A DNA stretch of 61,289 bases. It comes from JBJXFY01 sp046155815 (GTDB lineage Bacteria > Verrucomicrobiota > Verrucomicrobiia > Limisphaerales > CAIMTB01). Made by a program: the position numbers and the translations under genes. Of this stretch, positions 24,951 to 32,773 are shown one piece after another. The notes under the pieces were generated by a model. That model saw only the letters and a list, made by a program, of their open reading frames with translations. It was not told the DNA's origin and made no database searches. Position 1 is the first letter of the stretch, and each line of letters opens with the position of its first letter. Location: the NCBI GenBank assembly GCA_046155815.1, contig JBJXFY010000148.1, positions 1-61,289 on the forward strand. Reading direction: 5' to 3'.

Positions 24951-26654
24951 ATGGCCACCGCCCCCCGCCTCCGCCCCGCCGCGTTCTCGCTGTGGCTGGG
25001 GCTGCTGCTCTTCTTCGCCGTGTTCCTCGTGTACCCGGTGGGCTTCATGCTGCGCGAGGCCTTCTTCGACGGCGGACGGTTCACCCTCGGGCACTTCACG
25101 GCCCTGCTGGCAAACCCGGTGATCCTCTCCTCGCTGGGCAATTCCTTCGTGGTCGCCACGCTCACCACCGTGCTGGCCACCGCGGTCAGCCTGCCGCTGG
25201 CGCACGTCATGACGCGCTTCCGCTTCCGCGGGCAGGGGGTGTTCCATGCGCTGCTGCTGGTGCCGATGATCATGCCGCCCTTCGTGGGCGCCATCGGCCT
25301 GCGGCAGCTCCTCGCGCGCTACGGCTCGCTCAACCTCACGCTGATGGACCTCGGCTGGATGGACCCGGCGCGGCCGGTGGACTGGCTCGGCGCGAGCGGT
25401 CTCTGGGGCGTGGTGATCCTCCAGGTCTTCAACCTCTACCCCATCCTTTTCCTCACCGTGGCCGCGGCGATGGCCAACGTGGACCCCGCGCTCCGCGAGT
25501 CCGCGCAGAACCTCGGCGCCGGCCCTTTGCGGCTCTTCCGCTCCGTGACGCTGCCGCTGATCCTGCCCGGCTGGTTCGCCGGTGCGGTGATCGTTTTCAT
25601 CTGGTCCTTCACGGACCTCGGCACGCCGCTGATCTTCGGCCTCTCGAACCTCGTCCCGGTGCAGATCTTCGACTCGATCCTGGAGCTGAACACCAACCCG
25701 GCGGGGTACGCGCTGGTGGTCTTCGTGCTCGTGCTGACGCTCGTGCTGTTCCTCGTTTCCAAGCGGCTGCTGGCGTCGCGCAGCCACGCCATGCTTGCCC
25801 GCGGCCACACGGCCGGCGCGGCGGCGACGGCGGGCCGGCGGGCGACATGGGCGATCTGGGCGGCGCTGGGCCTGTTCGTGGCGGTGGCGCTGGTGCCGCA
25901 CGCGACGGTGATCGTGCAGGCGTTCGCCGGGCGGTGGTTCATGGCGCCATTGCCGGACGCGTTCACCACGGAGAACTTCGCCGAGGTCTTCGGCCGCGGC
26001 GGCGTCGGTCTCAGCATCCGCAACAGCCTCTTCTACTCGGGCCTGAGCGCCGGGCTCGACCTCGTGCTGGGCGTGGCCATCGCGTGGCTGCTCACGCGCC
26101 GCAGCGTGCCGGCCGCCGGCCTGCTGGACGCGCTGGCCATGCTGCCGCTCGCGCTGCCGGGGCTGGTGATCGCCTTCGGCTACGTGGCCGCGTTCGACTT
26201 CCCGCTGCCGTGGCTGAACCCGCGCGAAAACCCGACGCTGCTGCTCGTCATCAGCTACTCCGTGCGGCGGCTGCCGTACATCGTGCGGGCGGCCTACGCG
26301 GGCTTCCAGCAGACCAGCGTCACGCTCGAGGAGGCCTCGGCCAGCGTGGGCGCGGCGCCGTGGCGCACGCTGCGCCGCGTGACGCTCCCGCTCGTGGCGG
26401 CCAACCTGGTTGCGGGGACGATCCTCACCTTTTCCCTCGCGATGCTGGAGGTGAGCGACGGCCTCATCCTGGCCATGCGCGAGGAGTTCTATCCGATCAC
26501 CAAAATGATCTGGCTGCTGATGGGCCGCATCGAGCCGTCCGCCGCGTCGGTCGCGTGCGCGCTGGGCGTGGTGGGGATGGTGATCCTGGGCGGCAGCCTG
26601 TTCCTCGCCGCGCGCGTGCTGGGACAGCGGCTGGGGCAGTTGTTCCGTTCGTGA
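24951..26654 (+). CDS. double-domain ABC transporter permease (iron(III)/FbpB type)
   Basis: A 567-residue membrane protein with about 12 helices in two homologous halves. Each half has the cytoplasmic EAA loop that contacts the ATPase: ESAQNLGAGPLRLFRSVTLP and EEASASVGAAPWRTLRRVTLP. This fused two-permease form is typical of FbpB/AfuB ferric-iron and some phosphonate or thiamine importers. Surprisingly neither an ATPase nor a periplasmic binding protein lies beside it: upstream is a kinase and downstream two unrelated convergent genes. Its partners must be elsewhere on the chromosome. Substrate is inferred only from family shape. Confidence 0.88.
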   Translation: MATAPRLRPAAFSLWLGLLLFFAVFLVYPVGFMLREAFFDGGRFTLGHFTALLANPVILSSLGNSFVVATLTTVLATAVSLPLAHVMTRFRFRGQGVFHALLLVPMIMPPFVGAIGLRQLLARYGSLNLTLMDLGWMDPARPVDWLGASGLWGVVILQVFNLYPILFLTVAAAMANVDPALRESAQNLGAGPLRLFRSVTLPLILPGWFAGAVIVFIWSFTDLGTPLIFGLSNLVPVQIFDSILELNTNPAGYALVVFVLVLTLVLFLVSKRLLASRSHAMLARGHTAGAAATAGRRATWAIWAALGLFVAVALVPHATVIVQAFAGRWFMAPLPDAFTTENFAEVFGRGGVGLSIRNSLFYSGLSAGLDLVLGVAIAWLLTRRSVPAAGLLDALAMLPLALPGLVIAFGYVAAFDFPLPWLNPRENPTLLLVISYSVRRLPYIVRAAYAGFQQTSVTLEEASASVGAAPWRTLRRVTLPLVAANLVAGTILTFSLAMLEVSDGLILAMREEFYPITKMIWLLMGRIEPSAASVACALGVVGMVILGGSLFLAARVLGQRLGQLFRS

Positions 26655-26677
26655 CGCGGATGGCGGCTTCGCCCGGC

Positions 26678-27313
26678 TTACCGCGCCAGCGTGAACTGCG
26701 GGAGCGGTCCGGGCAGCCCGTGCTCTTCCGCGACCCGCCCAACGAGGCGGGTGACCGCCGCGACGGACAGCTCCGCCGAGGCGATGACGAGCTTGCCCTC
26801 GGCCATGACGACCACGCGGCAGGCCAGCGTGTCGTCCGGCCCGCCATCACGCAGGAACACGATCACCAGGTCGCCGTCGTCCAGCACGGTGACGGCCGGT
26901 TCCCAGCCCGGCCCGACGGCCTCGCGCGCCTGCACCAGCATCCCGGCCGGGTCCGGCACGTCGCGGCCGGGACGCAACTGGAGCACCGCCACGTCGGCCC
27001 CGCGCACCGCGTCCAGCGCCAGCCGCGCCTCGGGCGGGACGGACGCGCAGCGGGCCGCCAGCCGCACCGCCGCGAGCACCGGCCCGGCGGCGCGGCCCTG
27101 CACCATCGGCAGCCAGGCATCGTCCGAAACCACGCGCAATGACTCGCGGAGCGCGGCGGTTTCCGCGCCGGCGCGGAGGACGCTCCGCACCGTCCACGCC
27201 GCGCCGCCGACGAGCAGTCCCAGCGGCAGCGCCACGACGAGGGTCAGCCCGCCGAGCCAGAGCCACAGCCGATGGGCGGGCGGGGCGGGGCAGGTGGCGG
27301 CGGACGGCGTCAT
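26678..27313 (-). CDS. DUF4252-like protein with membrane anchor
   Basis: A 211-residue protein with one N-terminal transmembrane segment (about 15-40, LWLGGLTLVVALPLGLLVG) and a soluble domain. The C-terminal part (LVIVFLRD, MAEGKLVIASAELSVAAVTRLV) parallels residues 120-180 of the protein encoded immediately upstream at 27310-27891 (VSVFVKARG, GVFVNVVGDIRTEQLAKLG), so the two look like divergent paralogues. The reading frames overlap by ATGA (27310-27313), suggesting coupled translation. The family has no known function. Confidence 0.65.
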   Translation of the reverse strand: MTPSAATCPAPPAHRLWLWLGGLTLVVALPLGLLVGGAAWTVRSVLRAGAETAALRESLRVVSDDAWLPMVQGRAAGPVLAAVRLAARCASVPPEARLALDAVRGADVAVLQLRPGRDVPDPAGMLVQAREAVGPGWEPAVTVLDDGDLVIVFLRDGGPDDTLACRVVVMAEGKLVIASAELSVAAVTRLVGRVAEEHGLPGPLPQFTLAR

Positions 27314-27891
27314 GGGGCGGCGGGCGCTTCCGCGGCTTCCTTGGCCTTCTCCACCGCCTCGCCGGCCTGCTTGAGCATCGGCAGGTTCAGCTTGTCGCCC
27401 AGCTTCGCAAGCTGCTCCGTGCGGATGTCGCCGACGACATTGACGAACACGCCCTCGCCGCCGGGATCAAGCACGGTCACGACCACCCCCTCGACCGCTT
27501 CGTCGCCTCGCGCCTTGACGAAGACGGACACGTTCTCCGCGCCGGCCTGCTGCACGGTCACGACGCGCTCCCAGCCGCGGTCGGTGAGCTGCGCGGCCAC
27601 ATCGGCGGCGCGTTGGGTGAGCTCGTCGCGGTTGGAATCATCGAGGCCGATGACGTTGACGCGGACCAACTCGAGGCCGCGGAGCAGGGCGGCGGCGTCC
27701 GGCTCGTGCTTCTCGGCGAGCTTGGCGGCGAGGCTGAGGAGGTTCTTCTTCACCTGCACCTCGACGAATTCGCCCTTGGCCGGGGCGGTGAACCGGCCGA
27801 AGTCCACCAGGCCGGCGGGGTCCGCGCCGAAGGCGGAGGCCCCGAGGGCCAGCGTGCCGGCGGCGAGGAGCCGGCGGAATGGGGTTTTCAT
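27310..27891 (-). CDS. secreted DUF4252-family protein
   Basis: A 193-residue protein with a clear signal peptide (MKTPFRRLLAAGTLALGAS, cleaved near AFGADP). The C-terminal two thirds match the DUF4252 pattern: LELVRVNVIGLDDSN, VSVFVKARGDEAVEGVVV and NVVGDIRTEQLAKL. DUF4252 proteins are small exported proteins of unknown role. The last 20 residues are Ala/Lys/Glu-rich. Overlaps the next gene in the operon by 4 bases. The 170 bases upstream hold a palindromic repeat next to tRNA-Ser. Confidence 0.78.
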   Translation of the reverse strand: MKTPFRRLLAAGTLALGASAFGADPAGLVDFGRFTAPAKGEFVEVQVKKNLLSLAAKLAEKHEPDAAALLRGLELVRVNVIGLDDSNRDELTQRAADVAAQLTDRGWERVVTVQQAGAENVSVFVKARGDEAVEGVVVTVLDPGGEGVFVNVVGDIRTEQLAKLGDKLNLPMLKQAGEAVEKAKEAAEAPAAP

Positions 27892-27990
27892 GCGTGGGAT
27901 TCTTTCGTTGCGGCGGAGGATCCCGCCGGGGACGAGAACCCGCCGCGGCGCGGGGAAGTTGCAGGAAGATTCTCGGATGCCGTCTCGGTG

Positions 27991-28054
27991 CTCGTCTTCC
28001 TCCCCGTTCTCGCCATGACAAGGCTTGTCCTACGAGGACGGGGAGGAGGACGAA
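27991..28054. repeat. long inverted repeat with GAGGAC/GTCCTC words, 3' of tRNA-Ser(CGA)
   Basis: Arms of 22 bases (27991-28012 and 28033-28054) are complementary at 19 positions, enclosing a 20-base loop that itself contains the perfect palindrome GACAAG-G-CTTGTC (28017-28029). It begins 10 bases beyond the 3' end of the tRNA-Ser on the minus strand. A related element lies at the same position after the other tRNA-Ser (34317-34419). It could act as tRNA processing or terminator hairpin, or be an inserted mobile repeat. Confidence 0.7.
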
Positions 28055-28063
28055 AAGGAAACT

Positions 28064-28154
<91 letters not shown>

Positions 28155-28291
28155 GACTCGAAGCGGGGGTATGTTATGCGAGCGCCCATGGAACGGCAAA
28201 GGGAAAGTCCGGGGGCGGCGCTCCGCCCAAGGGCCGGCCGGCCGGCGAAAGCCTCCGCGGCGGAGCGCTGGCTGGCGCGGAACAGCCGCCA

Positions 28292-28328
28292 CCAAAAGCA
28301 AACCGCCCGCCGGGTCTGCAGCGGGCGG
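28292..28328 (-). terminator. Rho-independent terminator of the PEP-CTERM gene
   Basis: On the minus strand CCGCCCGC (28328-28321) pairs with GCGGGCGG (28310-28303) around a 10-base loop, followed by TTTGCTTTT. It begins 25 bases after the stop of the gene at 28354-29277. The T-rich tail is the same as that after the other PEP-CTERM gene (53788-53797). Confidence 0.85.
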
Positions 28329-28353
28329 TCGTGAAGTAGTTTGAGGCAACCGA

Positions 28354-29277
28354 TCAGCGCCGGGCAAAGCGGCGGCGCAGCGACCAAGCGGCGAAACCGA
28401 TCAGGCCGGCGCCCACGGCGTAGGTGGAAGGCTCGGGGACGACGACCCGTCCAATAACTACGTCGTTGCCGCAGTTCGCGGTGCCCCAGAGGAACTTCGC
28501 ATTGGGATCGAGCGTAACGCCCAAGCTCGTAGCCAGTCCGGGAAGATTCGGGACGGTGAAAGTGACCTTGTTCTTGGGGGTCGCGTTGTTCGGCGTTCCG
28601 GCATTGTTCTCAGTCCAAGTCACCAGAACATTAAAACCCAATTCCGTCGCCCCATCGTCATTCAGCATCGTCGGCACTTCCAACCCCGAGCCGGAATTCG
28701 TTGTGCGGTAGCGGCCGGCATGTCCCGTGCTGCCGGAAAGGCCGAACAGATCCGTGGCCGTATCAATGCCGGTCGTCTGGTTGGTGATCCGAAAGACGTC
28801 GTCTTTCTCGAGATCCACGGTGCCTGCCCGGATGCCGCTCTGCGCGAGCACGATGCCAATGTCCCAGTTTGAGTCGTTGTTCAGGTCAATGAAGAAGTCC
28901 GACGTGAGGAAAGTGGTGTTGAAGCCGGTCTCCTTGATGTTGGTGAAGATCTCAAACGACGCATTACCCGTCACGTCGTCATAACTGACACCGATGCGGT
29001 ACGTCTCGAAGCCGGCGTTCTGGGTGCCATTCCAAGAATCGCCGACGACGTCTTCCCATTGCTCTCCATCAACATCGGTGGGGCCGCTGAACCGATTGAT
29101 GACTGCGCTTACCTGATTCGCGCCTGTGCCGACCTGAACGTTGGGCGGGGGATCGTCGTCTCCCCCGTTATAGTCGAAAAAGGTGGTTGAAAAAACGGTG
29201 GCCTGAACGGCCGCCGAGGCGCCCAAAGAGGCGGCACAGGCGGCGAGGAATTTCGCAGTATTGAATCGGTACGACAT
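28354..29277 (-). CDS. PEP-CTERM sorting-domain protein
   Basis: A 307-residue exported protein. A signal peptide spans about residues 1-27 (FLAACAASLGASAAVQA). The C-terminus VPEPSTYAVGAGLIGFAAWS plus RRRFARR is a textbook PEP-CTERM signal: Pro-Glu-Pro motif, hydrophobic helix, basic end. Such proteins are processed by an exosortase (not in this window) and delivered to the surface or extracellular matrix. The body (residues 30-275) is beta-rich and Asn/Thr/Gly-rich, resembling a secreted sheath or adhesive protein. G+C is visibly lower than in neighbours. ATG 29277 is chosen as it starts the signal peptide; upstream codons read through the promoter. Confidence 0.93.
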   Translation of the reverse strand: MSYRFNTAKFLAACAASLGASAAVQATVFSTTFFDYNGGDDDPPPNVQVGTGANQVSAVINRFSGPTDVDGEQWEDVVGDSWNGTQNAGFETYRIGVSYDDVTGNASFEIFTNIKETGFNTTFLTSDFFIDLNNDSNWDIGIVLAQSGIRAGTVDLEKDDVFRITNQTTGIDTATDLFGLSGSTGHAGRYRTTNSGSGLEVPTMLNDDGATELGFNVLVTWTENNAGTPNNATPKNKVTFTVPNLPGLATSLGVTLDPNAKFLWGTANCGNDVVIGRVVVPEPSTYAVGAGLIGFAAWSLRRRFARR

Positions 29278-29308
29278 ATAGACAGGTTGGCCCCTAAGGA
29301 CGGAGACG

Positions 29309-29337
29309 ATAGAACAGCATCGGACTTGAATTGCCAA
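29309..29337 (-). promoter_or_regulatory. candidate promoter of the PEP-CTERM gene
   Basis: On the minus strand TTGGCA (29337-29332), 17-base spacer, TTCTAT (29314-29309); leader of about 25 bases to the ATG at 29277. Confidence 0.4.
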
Positions 29338-29374
29338 GCCAAATATTCGGGGTCTTTTCTTCAAGCCCGCTGGG

Positions 29375-31237
29375 TCATTCCTGCGGTGGGCGCGTGCCTC
29401 CAACATGGACCGGAAGGAGCGGATTCCGCTTCGCGGCCTGCCGCTGCTGGATTTCAGAAAGAGCTGCAAGTTTTTCTCCTTCAGCAAATTCCGAGGCGTG
29501 GATCCGGGCGGTGAGCACGGCGATGCGGCCGTTCAGCCAGAGGTTGCGGAGCTCGCGCACGAGATCCTCAACCTGGCGGCGCTGGTGGGGCACCGGGCGG
29601 GCGTCCACGGTCACGGACGTGGCCAGGGCGACATCGGCAGGGTCCGCCAGCTGGCCGATCCAGGCGGACAACCCGGTCCAGGCGTCGGCCTGCTGGGCCT
29701 CCAGCCGCTGCTGGATGAGTTCGCGGACGCGCGGATGGCTGATCCAGGCGGGTTCAAGATGGAGCGCGAGCCAGCCGGCGTTGTCGGCGTCGAGCAGCGC
29801 GAGCTTGAGGAGCCACAGTTCGTTGGCCGGAGGGGGGGCTTCGGCCGCTTCCGCGTCGGCGGGCGACGAGTCGTCGGCGGGCGGTTCTGAACCGGGTGCG
29901 GGCTGGCCGCGCTGGCGGCGGAACTCGGCCCGCACCGCGTCCGCGCCGAGGGGCACGCCCGCGCCGGCGGAGAGCTCGATGGCGGTGCGCTGGGTGTAGC
30001 GCTCCAGCAGGATCGGGCTGCCGGCCTTGTGCAGCGCGGCGGCCATCGCCGACACCACCGCCTGCTGCCCGCCATCGCTGCGCAGGTCATTCGCCGCGCA
30101 AAGCTGCCGGAGGTAGAACTCAAAGAAGTCCACCGCGCCCGCCACCAGCGCGCGGAACGCATCCGCGCCGCGCTCACGGATGAAGCTGTCCGGATCGTGC
30201 GGCGCGGGGATGGTGGCCACACGGATGCCGAGGCCGCTGGCGAGCAGGTCATCCAGCGCGCGGGCGGCGGCCTTCTGGCCGGCGGCGTCGGAGTCGAAGC
30301 ACAGGACGACCTCCGCGGCGTAACGCTTGAGGATGCGGGCGTGCTCGCCGGTGAAGGCGGTGCCCTGCGGGGCGACGGCGTTCTCCACGCCGGCAAGGTG
30401 GCAGGCGATGGTGTCGAGCTGGCCCTCGCAGACGAGGGCGGTGTTGGCGGCGAGGATGGCGCGCTTCGCCTTGTCGAGCGCGTACAGGACGCGGCTCTTG
30501 GTGAAGAGCGGGGTCTCGGGTGAGTTCACGTACTTGGCCGCCCTGGCCTCGGGATCGAGCACGCGCCCGCTGAAGGCGATCACGCGGCCCTGCTCGTCGC
30601 AGATGGGGAACATGAGCCGGCCGCGGAAGCGGTCGTAGGTGCGGGGCGGGCCGCCGCCTTCGGGTTCGCGGGTGACGACGACGCCGGCCTGTTCGAGCAG
30701 CGCGGCGTCCCAGCCCTTGCTGCGGCCCCAGTTCAACGTTTCATCCCAGGCGTCCGGCGCGTAGCCGAGGCGGAAGCGGCGGACGGCCTCGTCGCCGACG
30801 CCGCGGCGGGCGAGGTAGTCGCGGCCGGGCTGGCCGGCGGCGTCGTGCGTGAGCACCTGCTGCCAGCGGCGGCAGAGCTGCTCGTGCAGGTCGCGGAGCT
30901 TCTCCTTGAGGCCGCGCTGCTCCGCGGCGGCGGGGGAGTCGTCGGTCTCGACGCGGATGCCCGCGCGTTCAGCCAGCTTGCGGAGCGCCTCGGGGAAGGT
31001 GAGGCCCTCGTGGTCCATGACGAAGCGGAAGACGTCGCCGCCCTTGCCGCAGCCGAAGCAGCGGAAGATCTGGCGCTGCGGGTTGACGTTGAAGCTGGGG
31101 GTTTTCTCGCGGTGGAAGGGGCAGAGGGCGACGAAGTTGGTCCCGGCTTTCTTGAGCGGCACGTAGGCGCCGATCACCTCGACGATGTCGCTGGCGGCGC
31201 GGACCTGTTCCTTGAGGCTGTCGCTGAAGCCGGGCAC
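29375..31237 (-). CDS. dnaG: DNA primase
   Basis: A 620-residue DnaG. The N-terminal CHC2 zinc finger is CPFHREKTPSF with Cys39/His42 and CFGCGKGG with Cys60/Cys63. The RNA polymerase domain has EGQLDTIACHLAG (Toprim Glu) and CFDSDAAGQKAA (Asp-x-Asp). The C-terminal helicase-binding region starts near residue 440. It synthesises RNA primers at the replication fork. The open frame continues 304 codons upstream, but homology starts at GTG 31237 (VPGFSDSLKEQV), which I choose. No rpoD is adjacent, unlike in many bacteria. Confidence 0.93.
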   Translation of the reverse strand: MPGFSDSLKEQVRAASDIVEVIGAYVPLKKAGTNFVALCPFHREKTPSFNVNPQRQIFRCFGCGKGGDVFRFVMDHEGLTFPEALRKLAERAGIRVETDDSPAAAEQRGLKEKLRDLHEQLCRRWQQVLTHDAAGQPGRDYLARRGVGDEAVRRFRLGYAPDAWDETLNWGRSKGWDAALLEQAGVVVTREPEGGGPPRTYDRFRGRLMFPICDEQGRVIAFSGRVLDPEARAAKYVNSPETPLFTKSRVLYALDKAKRAILAANTALVCEGQLDTIACHLAGVENAVAPQGTAFTGEHARILKRYAAEVVLCFDSDAAGQKAAARALDDLLASGLGIRVATIPAPHDPDSFIRERGADAFRALVAGAVDFFEFYLRQLCAANDLRSDGGQQAVVSAMAAALHKAGSPILLERYTQRTAIELSAGAGVPLGADAVRAEFRRQRGQPAPGSEPPADDSSPADAEAAEAPPPANELWLLKLALLDADNAGWLALHLEPAWISHPRVRELIQQRLEAQQADAWTGLSAWIGQLADPADVALATSVTVDARPVPHQRRQVEDLVRELRNLWLNGRIAVLTARIHASEFAEGEKLAALSEIQQRQAAKRNPLLPVHVGGTRPPQE

Positions 31238-31318
31238 CAGCAGAGATAGGGCAGGGGAGCGGCGGGGAGAAGGGGAAGTGGATGGAGGATAGTAGATGGC
31301 GGGAGGCCGGCGGGGCGA

Positions 31319-31353
31319 GGCGCCTCGGAAATCGTCGGCGATGGGGCGTCGTC
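31319..31353 (-). repeat. 35-base dispersed repeat, copy 1
   Basis: In the divergent gap between dnaG and the channel gene. Its reverse complement matches 42424-42458 at 29 of 35 positions: GACGACGCCCC-R-TCGCCGA, then TCCG-x-GGCGCC. Both copies lie in upstream regions of genes rather than in coding sequence, so it is a repeat or a shared regulatory element. Confidence 0.6.
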
Positions 31354-31414
31354 GCCACGGGTCCGCCCTGCTTGACGCCGCGGCGCCGGGCGACCATCCA
31401 TCCGGCCCGCCGCC

Positions 31415-32260
31415 ATGATCCGCCTCTGCCAGCAAATCGCCGACGCCCGCTGGTTTCACCAGCTCGTGCTCGGGGTGATCCTCGCCGCCGGCGTGCTGGT
31501 CGGGCTGGAGACCTCGCCCGCGATCCTGGCGCGGCATGGCGCGCTGCTGCACGCGCTCGACCGACTGGTGCTCGGCGTCTTCGTGCTGGAGATCGCCGTG
31601 AAGCTCCTGGGGCGGGGCCGGGAGTGGTGGCGCTTCTTCGCGGACGGCTGGAACGTCTTCGACTTCATCATCGTGGCGGTGTGCCTGCTGCCGTTTCCGA
31701 CGCAGTTCGCGGCGGTGCTCCGGCTGGTGCGGGTGCTGCGCGTGCTGCGGCTGGTGACGGCGCTGCCGCGGCTGCAGATCCTCGTGGGCGCGCTGCTCAA
31801 GAGCATCCCCTCGATGGGCTACGTGGCGGTGCTGCTGCTGCTGCACTTCTACATCTACGCGGTGCTGGGGGTGAGCTTCTTCCGCTCGGGCGACCCGGAG
31901 GCGTTCGGCAACGTGGGCCGCGCGATGCTCACGCTCTTCCAGATCGTCACGCTGGAGGGCTGGGTGGACCTCATGGACCGGCAGTTCGAGGCGGGCGTGC
32001 TGGCCGCGCCGGGCATCGTCGCGTACTTCGTGTCGTTCATCCTGCTCGGCACGATGATCATCCTGAACCTCCTGATCGGCGTGATCATGAGCGGCATGCA
32101 GGAGGCGCAGGCCGAGGCCGAGGCCGCGAACCGCGCCCGGCACCTGCACGACGCGGGCGCGCCCTCATTGGACGACGACTTCCGTGCGGTGGAGCGGCGG
32201 ACCAAGGAGCTCGCCGAGGCGGTCGAGCAGCTCCGGCGGCGGACCGCGCGGCGCGATTGA
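31415..32260 (+). CDS. voltage-gated cation channel, possibly calcium-selective
   Basis: A 281-residue, six-helix channel of the NaChBac/NavAb superfamily, acting as a tetramer in the cytoplasmic membrane. S1 is about 15-35, S2 48-66, S3 81-94, and S4 (LRLVRVLRVLRLVTALPRL) carries Arg103, 106, 109 and 112 every third residue. S5 is 134-155, S6 201-226. The pore filter is TLEGWVD (179-185). NaChBac-type sodium channels have TLESWS/A there, and the Gly after Glu is the feature of the bacterial calcium channel CavMr (recalled from literature). A C-terminal charged helix (255-281) is the usual coiled-coil. Selectivity is inference. Confidence 0.9.
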   Translation: MIRLCQQIADARWFHQLVLGVILAAGVLVGLETSPAILARHGALLHALDRLVLGVFVLEIAVKLLGRGREWWRFFADGWNVFDFIIVAVCLLPFPTQFAAVLRLVRVLRVLRLVTALPRLQILVGALLKSIPSMGYVAVLLLLHFYIYAVLGVSFFRSGDPEAFGNVGRAMLTLFQIVTLEGWVDLMDRQFEAGVLAAPGIVAYFVSFILLGTMIILNLLIGVIMSGMQEAQAEAEAANRARHLHDAGAPSLDDDFRAVERRTKELAEAVEQLRRRTARRD

Positions 32261-32296
32261 GGCGGCAACTTTCCCGCGCCCCGGGTGTTGCCCCGT

Positions 32297-32325
32297 TTGA
32301 CGCTCGGGGAGCCGCTTCCTAGCGT
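32297..32325 (+). promoter_or_regulatory. candidate promoter of the pseudopilin gene
   Basis: TTGACG (32297-32302), 17-base spacer, TAGCGT (32320-32325), 29 bases before the ATG at 32355. Confidence 0.5.
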
Positions 32326-32354
32326 CGCTGCAGACAACGCCACGCGCTCAAGCC

Positions 32355-32732
32355 ATGAAACTCCGCCCCGCCTCACGCCGCGCCGCCTTCACGCTGGTCG
32401 AGATCATGATCGTGGTGGGCATCATCGGCCTGCTCGCCGCGCTCGCCATCCCGAACATCACCAAGAACCGCGAGACCGCCCAGCTCAACGGCCTGCTCAG
32501 CAACCTCCGGGTGATCGACAATGCGAAGGATCTCTGGGCGCTCGAGACCAACAAGGGCACCGGCGACACGCCCACGCCGGACGAGATCAAGGTCTACCTG
32601 CGCAACAATGAAATGCCCCGGCCCGTCGTCGGCGAGACGTACACGATCAACCCCGTCGGCACGCCCGCCTTCGCGGTGACGAGCCGGAAGCTCGGCACCA
32701 ACGCCCCCGGCGTGGAAATCCGCGCGCCCTGA
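32355..32732 (+). CDS. type II secretion/type IV pilin-like pseudopilin
   Basis: A 125-residue pseudopilin. The prepilin peptidase site is RRAAFTLVEIMIVVGIIGLL: Ala-Phe cleavage, Glu at +5 and a hydrophobic helix (about 12-33). A short variable domain follows with low complexity. Such proteins assemble into the pilus or the type II secretion pseudopilus. In verrucomicrobia many solitary pseudopilins exist outside large operons. Here the neighbours (channel, LarC) are not secretion genes, so function is uncertain. Confidence 0.88.
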   Translation: MKLRPASRRAAFTLVEIMIVVGIIGLLAALAIPNITKNRETAQLNGLLSNLRVIDNAKDLWALETNKGTGDTPTPDEIKVYLRNNEMPRPVVGETYTINPVGTPAFAVTSRKLGTNAPGVEIRAP

Positions 32733-32773
32733 CCTGCCGGCCCGCCGCCAGCCTCGGCGCGTGGCCCCCGAGT

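Noticed and set aside
31238..32149. 304-codon N-terminal extension of dnaG
   Set aside because: Overlaps the channel gene on the other strand and is low-complexity; DnaG homology begins at 31237.
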